A stretch of 13,353 nucleotides of DNA from Deltaproteobacteria bacterium (GTDB lineage: Bacteria; Myxococcota_A; UBA796; UBA2385): the NCBI GenBank assembly GCA_947462115.1, contig CANHON010000092.1, positions 1 to 13,353 on the forward strand. Reading direction: 5' to 3'. A program made the translations under genes and the position numbers. The notes under the pieces were generated by a model that saw only the letters and a list, made by a program, of their open reading frames with translations, made no database searches and had not been told where the DNA came from. Below are positions 8,014 through 13,353 of this stretch, one piece after another. Every line of letters starts with the position of its first letter. Positions within the stretch are counted from its first letter, which is position 1.

Positions 8014-8381
8014 GGGGGCCTCAAAAGCGGGCGCCTGTGCGGCGCGACCCGCCCGCGCGACCCGCCCGCTCAGGCGGACGAGGCCCAGCGGGGGGCGGAG
8101 GTTTACCGTCCGCTGGTTGACCGGGTTTGTCAATAACTGCTAAACCGGGCGGGTCGAGGGCGAGCGGCGCCAGCTCCGCACCTGGGCCCGCTGCTCGCTC
8201 CGGCGGGCGCGCCCCGCCGCCCGGGGCCCCGCTCCCCACGGCTCCACAGTGAAGAGCGGCGCGCAGTCGCCACTTCTCATGCTCTTGACGACGCACGGCC
8301 CCCGCGTTCCTGTAGTGTCTCGTTGCCCGGCGGGTCCCGCCACCGGCGACCCCGTCCCCCTCCCGCTCGGAACCACTCGGA
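8014..8381. other. Divergent intergenic region between the TPR membrane-protein gene and pilM
   Basis: This 368-base non-coding stretch must contain the promoters of two divergent units. An unusually AT-rich pocket for this window lies at about 8124-8144. On the minus strand it holds a perfect TTGACA (8133 to 8128), but only a weak -10-like GGTAAA or GACGGT follows at 20 or 17 bases. The pocket is flanked by CCGGGTTT and AAACCGGG, imperfect inverted arms around a 13-base loop that could be an operator. A short GGCGG/CCGCC hairpin sits at 8329-8341 in the presumed pilM leader. I see no convincing small gene or RNA here. Confidence 0.6.
8285..8316 (+). promoter_or_regulatory. Possible sigma-70-type promoter for pilMNOPQ
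   Basis: TTGACG at 8285-8290 is a good -35 match, followed after 20 bases by TGTAGT at 8311-8316, a 4 of 6 match to TATAAT. The spacing is longer than the usual 16-18 bases, which lowers confidence. It lies about 65 bases before the pilM start, in the right place and direction. No GG-N10-GC sigma-54 pattern was seen close to pilM. Confidence 0.3.
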
Positions 8382-9455
8382 ATGAGCCTGCTCAACCGCC
8401 GACGACCCTCCATCGGGCTCGACATTGGCTCCAGCGGCATCAAGCTGATGGAGCTCGACCAGGACTCAAAAACTGGTCGTTACCGTCTGCTTCACTTCGA
8501 GATGGCCACTTTGCCGCCCGAGGCGATCGTCGACGGTCAGATCATGAACACCACGGTGGTGGTGGATCAGATCCGCGAGCTCCTCCAGCGTCGTCGCATC
8601 AAGACCAAGTTCGCGACGGCCTCGATCTCGGGCAACAGCGTGATCATTAAGCGGGTGACCCTGCCGCAGATGAGCATCGATGAGCTCGAAGAGTCGATTC
8701 AGTGGGAGGCGGAGCAGTACATCCCGTTTGACATCAACGACGTGAACATTGACGTCCAGATCTTGCAGGGGGCGAGCCTCGACCCCGGCCAGATGGATGT
8801 CCTGCTCGTCGCGGCGCGCAAAGAGGTCGTGAACGAGCGCCAGTCGCTGCTGTCGCAGGCGGGCCTCCGCACCTCCGTGGTGGACGTGGACGCCTTCGCC
8901 ATCGCCAACATGTTCGAGCTCAACTACGACGTGCCCAAAGAGACCGTCGCGCTCGTCAACGTCGGCGCCAGCGTCGTCTCGATCCACATCCTGCGGAGCG
9001 GGGTCAGCGCCTTCACCCGCGACGTGGGCATGGGCGGTCGGCAGTTCACCGAAGAGATCCAGCGCACGCTGAACATCTCCTTCGAGGAGGCCGAGGCGCT
9101 CAAGACCGGCGGCAACGACCCCGACGCCGCTGCGGTCGTCCCCGAGGAGATCGAGCGGGTGCTCTCCAGCGTCGGCGCCTCGCTGGCCACCGAGATCCAG
9201 CGCAGCCTCGACTTCTACCTCTCCACCTCCTCGGACAGCGGCATCGCCGGCATCTACCTCAGCGGCGGCGCGGCCCGCACGCCGGGGCTGCCGCGGGCCA
9301 TCGAGCGCCAGACCGGGCTCCCCGTCGAGATCGTGGACCCTTTCCGGAAGATTCAGGTGGATGAGCGGGCGTTCAACCCCGGGCACTTGCAGCACATCGC
9401 GCCGCAAGCGGCCGTCGTTGTGGGCCTGGCGATGCGGAGGCCAGGCGACAAATGA
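8382..9455 (+). CDS. pilM: Type IV pilus assembly protein PilM (actin-like ATPase-fold)
   Basis: A 357-residue cytoplasmic protein of the FtsA/actin-like fold that binds the N-terminus of PilN and links the alignment complex to the pilus motor side. The phosphate-1 loop is IGLDIGSSGIK at residues 11-21, the second phosphate strand VALVNVGASVVSIHI lies at 188-202, and the adenosine motif IYLSGGAARTPGL lies at 291-303. QWEAEQYIPFDINDV at 107-121 is highly characteristic of PilM. Length matches the family (about 350). The ATG has only a weak ribosome site (GGA about 9 bases upstream), so initiation may be modest. It is the first gene of the operon, and its stop overlaps the pilN start by ATGA, so the two proteins, which form a direct complex, are translated together. 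Confidence 0.97.
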   Translation: MSLLNRRRPSIGLDIGSSGIKLMELDQDSKTGRYRLLHFEMATLPPEAIVDGQIMNTTVVVDQIRELLQRRRIKTKFATASISGNSVIIKRVTLPQMSIDELEESIQWEAEQYIPFDINDVNIDVQILQGASLDPGQMDVLLVAARKEVVNERQSLLSQAGLRTSVVDVDAFAIANMFELNYDVPKETVALVNVGASVVSIHILRSGVSAFTRDVGMGGRQFTEEIQRTLNISFEEAEALKTGGNDPDAAAVVPEEIERVLSSVGASLATEIQRSLDFYLSTSSDSGIAGIYLSGGAARTPGLPRAIERQTGLPVEIVDPFRKIQVDERAFNPGHLQHIAPQAAVVVGLAMRRPGDK

Positions 9456-10114
9456 TTCGCATCAACCTGTTGCCGGTGCGCGCCTCGCGCCGGCAAGAAG
9501 CGGTTCGAAATGAGCTGGTGCTGGCGGGCTTGGTCCTCGCGGCGGTGACGGTCTTCCTCGCCGGTCTGCAGATCGTGCTGATGGCCCAGGCGAGCACCCT
9601 CACCAGCGAGAACATTGAGCTGGACGAGCAGCTCAAGAAGAAGGAGGCCATCCGCCTCGAGGTCGAGGAGATGGAGAAGGTCCGAAAGGACCTCGAGCAG
9701 AAGCTCGCCGTCATCCAGCAGCTCAACGCCAACCGCATCGGTCCGGTCCTGCTGCTCAGCGATCTCAGCGACGCCACCCCCGAGAAGCTCCAGCTCACCA
9801 GCCTCGTGGAGAAGGACGGGGTGGTCAAGCTGACCGGCCTCGCCGTGACCCACGAGGTCATCTCGCAGTTCATGATCAACATCGAGAAGTCCAAGCGGTT
9901 CACCGACGTGGGCCTCAACGGCGTCGAGCAGATCGAGAACAACGGCGTGAAGCTCAAAGAGTTCGAGATAACCGCCAAGCTCGTCAAAGAGACGGTCGAG
10001 GCCCCGGAGGCGAAGGCGGCTGCGGGCGGCGCGGCGCCAGCGCCCGGGGCCCCCGCGGCGCCGGACCCCGCCGCACCGGCTGCGCCTGCCGCTCCCGTCC
10101 CGGCGGAGGAGTAG
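9452..10114 (+). CDS. pilN: Type IV pilus inner-membrane assembly protein PilN
   Basis: A 220-residue bitopic inner-membrane protein. Residues 1-10 carry the conserved IRINLLPVR segment, the motif that docks in a groove of PilM. One membrane helix spans about 22-44, a charged coiled coil about 48-92 (ELDEQLKKKEAIRLEVEEME), and a ferredoxin-like alpha/beta domain about 98-182 (PEKLQLTSLVEKDGVVKLTG). The periplasmic part pairs with PilO. Odd feature: the last 38 residues form an Ala/Pro-rich tail that is not part of the core fold and may be a flexible periplasmic linker. The start overlaps pilM (ATGA) and the stop is 3 bases before pilO. Confidence 0.96.
   Translation: MIRINLLPVRASRRQEAVRNELVLAGLVLAAVTVFLAGLQIVLMAQASTLTSENIELDEQLKKKEAIRLEVEEMEKVRKDLEQKLAVIQQLNANRIGPVLLLSDLSDATPEKLQLTSLVEKDGVVKLTGLAVTHEVISQFMINIEKSKRFTDVGLNGVEQIENNGVKLKEFEITAKLVKETVEAPEAKAAAGGAAPAPGAPAAPDPAAPAAPAAPVPAEE
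10105..10109 (+). promoter_or_regulatory. Shine-Dalgarno for pilO inside the pilN 3' end
   Basis: GGAGG lies 8 bases before the pilO ATG and within the last Glu codons of pilN, so ribosomes finishing pilN can reinitiate on pilO. It fixes the pilO start at 10118. Confidence 0.8.
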
Positions 10115-10117
10115 TCC

Positions 10118-10762
10118 ATGAACCTCGCGAACATCATGGAGCGCCTCGCTCGCCTTCAGCGGCCCCAGCGCATGGCCGGGTACTTCGGCGTGCTGGCCCT
10201 CGTCGCGCTGCTCTACTTCTTGATCTTCTTCATGCCGACCAACGACGAGATCGCCTCGCTGCAGGACGCCCAGTCCACGCTGCGCCGCAAGCTCGCCGAG
10301 GTCGAGGTGCACGTCGCCAACCGCAACGCCATGCGCGAGAAGCTGACGGAGCTCAACGAAAGCCTGTCCAAAGCCAAGCGGGAGCTCCCGGAGAACAGCG
10401 AGATCCCCGGCCTGCTCAAGGCGATCAGCACCACCGCCAAGAAGTCCGGCCTGGAGGTGCGCCGCTTCCAGCCCCTCCCCGAGGTGAAGAAAGACTACGT
10501 GGCGGAGGTCCCGGTCGCCCTCGAGGTGACCGGAAGCTACCACGAGATCGCGATGTTCTTCGACCAGCTCAGCCGAATGAGCCGCATCGTGTACGTGCAG
10601 GATGTCACGATGGCCGACCCCGACGAGCGGGGCGACAAGGTCTACCTGACGGTCACCGGCAAGGCGGTCACCTTCCGCTTCCTCACCGATGAGGAGAAGG
10701 CGGCGGAGGCGGCCAAGTCCAAGGCCAAAGCGAAGCGCGGCGGCGGCGGAGGCGGAGAATGA
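10118..10762 (+). CDS. pilO: Type IV pilus inner-membrane assembly protein PilO
   Basis: A 214-residue bitopic inner-membrane protein and structural partner of PilN. A short cytoplasmic N-terminus is followed by a membrane helix at about 19-39 (YFGVLALVALLYFLIFF), a coiled coil at about 43-90, and a ferredoxin-like domain at about 95-188. The characteristic PilO stretch ELPENSEIPGLLKAISTTAK lies at 89-108, and the strand pair YHEIAMFFDQLSRMSRIV at 141-158 is typical of the family. The C-terminus (191-214) is a Lys/Ala run ending in six glycines and Glu, an unstructured extension beyond the usual end. The PilN/PilO heterodimer binds PilP in the periplasm and sets the geometry between motor and secretin. 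Its stop overlaps the pilP start (ATGA). Confidence 0.96.
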   Translation: MNLANIMERLARLQRPQRMAGYFGVLALVALLYFLIFFMPTNDEIASLQDAQSTLRRKLAEVEVHVANRNAMREKLTELNESLSKAKRELPENSEIPGLLKAISTTAKKSGLEVRRFQPLPEVKKDYVAEVPVALEVTGSYHEIAMFFDQLSRMSRIVYVQDVTMADPDERGDKVYLTVTGKAVTFRFLTDEEKAAEAAKSKAKAKRGGGGGGE

Positions 10763-11250
10763 GGCGCGGATGGCTTTGGCTGACCCTCGCGCTGGGCGGC
10801 TGTGACTTCTTCATCTCCGGCGAAGGCGACCCGGCCGCGACCACCGTCGCTGCGCCGATCGCACCCAAAAAACAGGCCTCGCCCGAAGACGAGGAGGAGA
10901 AGGTGGTCGCCTACTCCTACAGCCCGCTCGGCAAGCGCGACCCCTTCCGGTCCTTCATCGAGCTGAAGGTCGAGACCACCGAGGTCTGCTGCACCCAGAA
11001 GTTCGAGATCGACCAGTACCACTTGGTCGGCATCGTCTGGGGTGTCGATCGGCCGCGGGCCCTCGTCGAAGATCCCGAGCGGGTCGGCTGGGTCATCGAG
11101 ATCGGCTCCTACCTCGGGAAGAACTGGGGCAAGGTCACTGGCATCACCAGCAGCGAGGTCATCGTGACGGAGGAGTACCAGACCATCGACGGTGAGCTGG
11201 TGGTCAACAACATCTCCATCAAGCTGCCCGTCACCGAGGAGGGCCGCTGA
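10759..11250 (+). CDS. pilP: Type IV pilus assembly lipoprotein PilP
   Basis: A 163-residue lipoprotein that bridges PilN/PilO to the N0-type domain of the PilQ secretin. The very short signal ends in lipobox LGGC with the lipidated cysteine at residue 15. Asp at +2 (D16) is the inner-membrane retention signal known from E. coli, which matches the inner-membrane location of PilP. Residues about 20-55 are a flexible acidic linker, GKRDPF at 58-63 is the conserved contact motif for PilN/PilO, and about 80-158 form the compact beta domain (KFEIDQYHLVGIVWG to NISIKLPV). A vicinal cysteine pair (C77-C78) just before the beta domain is unusual for a periplasmic protein. Length fits the family. The start overlaps pilO (ATGA). 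Confidence 0.95.
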   Translation: MRRGWLWLTLALGGCDFFISGEGDPAATTVAAPIAPKKQASPEDEEEKVVAYSYSPLGKRDPFRSFIELKVETTEVCCTQKFEIDQYHLVGIVWGVDRPRALVEDPERVGWVIEIGSYLGKNWGKVTGITSSEVIVTEEYQTIDGELVVNNISIKLPVTEEGR

Positions 11251-11330
11251 TGCCCCGCCCCCTCGTTCGCCCCAGCTCCCTTTTTGAATCCGGTCCCCAG
11301 GGGCTACGGCAGCAGCCGGCCCGACCCCGC

Positions 11331-11335
11331 GGAGG
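11331..11335 (+). promoter_or_regulatory. Strong Shine-Dalgarno that decides the pilQ start
   Basis: GGAGG with a 7-base spacer precedes the ATG at 11343. That start gives a clean Sec signal peptide, whereas the in-frame ATG at 11250 (TGATG overlap with the pilP stop) would add 31 Arg/Pro-rich residues in front of it. Confidence 0.75.
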
Positions 11336-11342
11336 CGCTCTG

Positions 11343-13353
11343 ATGCGTGGCTTCACCCGTTCGAAGTTTATCGGCGCGATCGCCCTCGCCGTCTTGTTCA
11401 GCCTGAGCCAGCAGGGCGCCGTCTTCGCGGGCGACCTCTCGCTGAATGGGGTGGAGATCGTCGGCGGCGACGTGCCCCAGATCGTGCTTCAGCTCAGCGA
11501 CGCCGCCGCTGGCTCGGCCGTGAGCAGCTACCCGCAGACCCAGCCGGATCGCCTCGTCATCGAGATCGCGGGCGCCATCAGCAACATGGGCGTCACGCAG
11601 GTGGCCGGCGACGGCGTCATGGTCGATCGCGCGGAGGTCATCTCCTTCGACGACGGCACCGGCCGCACCACCCGGGTGACGCTCTACCTCAACCGCCCGG
11701 GCGCCGATCTGCAGCCCTTGGTCATCACCGACGGCGCCAAGGTGGTGATCAACCTGAGCCCCGTCGCCCGTGACGCCGGCACGGCCGAGGCCCGCCCCTC
11801 CAGCGAGCGCGCCCCGCGGGACCTGTCGGGCCCCGAGCGCACCCCCGCCGGGCCCGCCCTCTCCAGCATCGACTTTGAGGCGCTGGAGGAGGTCAGCCGG
11901 GTTGTGGTCGGCCTCAAGGACACCCGCGACTACACCATCACCCAGTCGGCCTCCAACCTCATCCTCGTGGACGTGCCTGGCGCCTTTTTGCCCCAGTCCT
12001 TGCAGCGGGTCCTCGACACCGGCGAGTTCATCTCCCCGGTCCGCATGGTCCGGGCCTACAAGACCGGCCGCGGCACCCGCATCGCGATCTCCTTGCGCCG
12101 CGAGACGACCTTCGAGCACACGATCACCGACCGCGGGCTCATCGTCATCGACGTGAAGGTGCCGCCGGGCATGCAGCGCGAGCGCGACCGGGCCCAGGGC
12201 TTTGGCGGCGATGTGAGCCCCGGCCGCAGCGACGGCGGCCTCGGCAACGCCTACGGCGGCGAGGTGGCGATCGGCGAGAACGGCCGCAGCTTCGACCCCA
12301 ACGCGGCCTGGGGGCGTGGCGGCGGCGCCTACGACCCCTCCTCCGCGGCGGGCCTCGCGGCGGGCTTTATGTACGACACGGCGGGGGCGGGCAACTTGCC
12401 CTACTCGGGCCAGCGCATCAGCCTCGACTTCGTGAACGCCGACATCCACAGCATTTTCCGCCTCATCTCCCACGTCTCCCGCCTCAACATCGTGGCGGGC
12501 GATGACGTGGACGGGACGGTCACGGTCCGCATGGTGGACGTGCCCTGGGATCAGGCGCTGGCCGCTGTTCTGCAGGCCAAGGGCCTCGGTTCGCAGCGCT
12601 TCGGCAGCGTGGTTCGGGTGGCCCCCATCGAGACCATCAAGTCCGAGCAGCAGGCCAAGGCCGAGACCAAGGAGGCCATCTTCAAGTCGGCCGAGCTGGA
12701 GCTGCTGGTCGTGCCGCTCAACTACGTGCAGGCGGACCAGGTCAGCGAGCAGCTCGCGAGCCTGCTCACCAGCCGCGGCACCCTGCAGGTCGACCAGACC
12801 AGCAACCAGCTCGTGATCAAGGACATCTCGACGACGCTGCCCCAGATCCGCGAGCTCATCCGCTACCTCGACCGCGAGACCCCCCAGGTGCTCATCGAGG
12901 CCCGGATCGTCGAGGCGAGCACCGCCTACCACCGGTCCATGGGCATCCAGTGGGGCGGCGAGCTCAACGCGACCACCTCCACTGGCTACTCCACGGGCAT
13001 GTTCTTCCCCAACGGCGTGGGCGCCAGCGGCGGCATCACCCAGAACCTCGCGAGCCAGCAGCGGAACACCTTCTACCGGGCTGGCCAAGACACCCTGCTG
13101 GTGGACCTCGGGGCCCAGGCCACGAACTCGTCGGTGGCGTTCAGCCTCGGCTCGATCCCCGGCGTCATCGACCTCGACGCCCGCCTCAGCGCGCTCGAGC
13201 AGGACGGCTGGGGCAAGGTCATCTCGCAGCCCCGCATCACCACCCTCGACAACAAGACGGCCCAAGTGGCGCAGGGCGCCCGCATCCCGTTCTTGAGCAC
13301 CTCGGCGGGTGGCACCAACGTGCAGTTCATCCCGGCCGTGCTGTCGATGGAGG
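11343..13353 (+). CDS. pilQ: Type IV pilus secretin PilQ, 5' part (runs off the window)
   Basis: PilQ forms the multimeric outer-membrane channel through which the pilus is extended. The window holds 670 codons plus one base; the 3' end is missing. The signal peptide covers residues 1-29 (cleavage after AVFA). Two AMIN domains, which bind peptidoglycan, lie at about 32-142 and 173-275. A Gly/Ser/Asn-rich linker spans about 276-356. The STN/N0 domain begins at about 357 (QRISLDFVNADIHSIFRLIS, ending DVPWDQALAAVLQAKGL). The N1 secretin domain, at about 450-512, contains LLVVPLNYVQADQVSEQL and GTLQVDQTSNQLVIKD. The secretin core starts at about 515 (QVLIEARIVEAS) and reaches the conserved GKVISQPRITTLDNKTAQV stretch before the edge. 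A strong ribosome site sets the start, 92 bases after pilP. It is the last visible gene of the pilMNOPQ operon. Confidence 0.96.
   Translation, partial: MRGFTRSKFIGAIALAVLFSLSQQGAVFAGDLSLNGVEIVGGDVPQIVLQLSDAAAGSAVSSYPQTQPDRLVIEIAGAISNMGVTQVAGDGVMVDRAEVISFDDGTGRTTRVTLYLNRPGADLQPLVITDGAKVVINLSPVARDAGTAEARPSSERAPRDLSGPERTPAGPALSSIDFEALEEVSRVVVGLKDTRDYTITQSASNLILVDVPGAFLPQSLQRVLDTGEFISPVRMVRAYKTGRGTRIAISLRRETTFEHTITDRGLIVIDVKVPPGMQRERDRAQGFGGDVSPGRSDGGLGNAYGGEVAIGENGRSFDPNAAWGRGGGAYDPSSAAGLAAGFMYDTAGAGNLPYSGQRISLDFVNADIHSIFRLISHVSRLNIVAGDDVDGTVTVRMVDVPWDQALAAVLQAKGLGSQRFGSVVRVAPIETIKSEQQAKAETKEAIFKSAELELLVVPLNYVQADQVSEQLASLLTSRGTLQVDQTSNQLVIKDISTTLPQIRELIRYLDRETPQVLIEARIVEASTAYHRSMGIQWGGELNATTSTGYSTGMFFPNGVGASGGITQNLASQQRNTFYRAGQDTLLVDLGAQATNSSVAFSLGSIPGVIDLDARLSALEQDGWGKVISQPRITTLDNKTAQVAQGARIPFLSTSAGGTNVQFIPAVLSME

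Noticed and set aside
8014..8133. N-terminal extension of the TPR membrane protein from TTG at 8133
   Set aside because: No ribosome site at the TTG, the extra residues are basic and non-hydrophobic, and the ATG at 8013 has GAGG at a good distance.
5170..8136. 988-residue plus-strand open frame opposite the TPR membrane-protein gene
   Set aside because: It is Gly/Gln/Arg/Glu-rich low complexity mirroring the Ala/Leu-rich codons of the real gene; TPR and membrane segments are only in the minus-strand frame.
8329..8341. GGCGG/CCGCC hairpin in the presumed pilM leader
   Set aside because: Only a 5-bp stem without T-tract or alternative pairing; not enough to call an attenuator or riboswitch.
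11304..13265. 653-residue minus-strand open frame opposite pilQ
   Set aside because: The plus-strand reading shows AMIN, STN and secretin motifs throughout; the antisense product has no domain.

Overview
The window is very GC-rich and comes from a Gram-negative bacterium: it encodes a TonB-dependent outer-membrane receptor, two lipoproteins with clear lipoboxes, and the type IV pilus alignment subcomplex with its outer-membrane secretin. The gene order pilM-N-O-P-Q, the PilQ with repeated AMIN domains and a Gly-rich linker, and the base composition fit a Myxococcota-type (former deltaproteobacterial) genome. This placement is an inference, since there is no rRNA or other phylogenetic marker.

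Left block, plus strand (161-3721): an unrecognised outer-membrane-type lipoprotein overlaps by ATGA with a TonB-dependent receptor that has an N-terminal carboxypeptidase-regulatory-like domain. The two are almost certainly translated together and probably act together at the outer membrane. The lipoprotein's signal peptide is built from four tandem 21-base repeats. A small DUF493 (YbeD-like) gene follows after a GC-rich hairpin.

Middle block, minus strand (8013 down to 3740): a two-gene unit. The first gene is a 1043-residue membrane protein combining about ten hydrophobic segments, a degenerate spermidine-synthase-like domain and C-terminal TPR repeats. The second, 8 bases downstream, is a membrane-anchored SGNH/GDSL-family esterase or acyltransferase. 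Their joint role is unknown. The unit converges on the DUF493 gene and diverges from the pilus operon.

Right block, plus strand (8382 to the window edge): pilM, pilN, pilO, pilP and the first 670 codons of pilQ, tightly coupled (ATGA overlaps for M/N and O/P, a 3-base gap for N/O, and a 92-base gap with a strong Shine-Dalgarno before pilQ). PilM (cytoplasmic actin-like), PilN and PilO (bitopic inner-membrane proteins) and PilP (inner-membrane lipoprotein) form the platform that links the pilus motor to the PilQ secretin channel. The 368-base divergent region 8014-8381 must hold the control elements for both neighbouring units.

No tRNA, rRNA, CRISPR array, insertion sequence or phage gene is visible. 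The main candidates for new biology are the lipoprotein/receptor pair and the membrane/synthase-like/TPR plus SGNH pair. The pilus operon is orthodox apart from details noted below.
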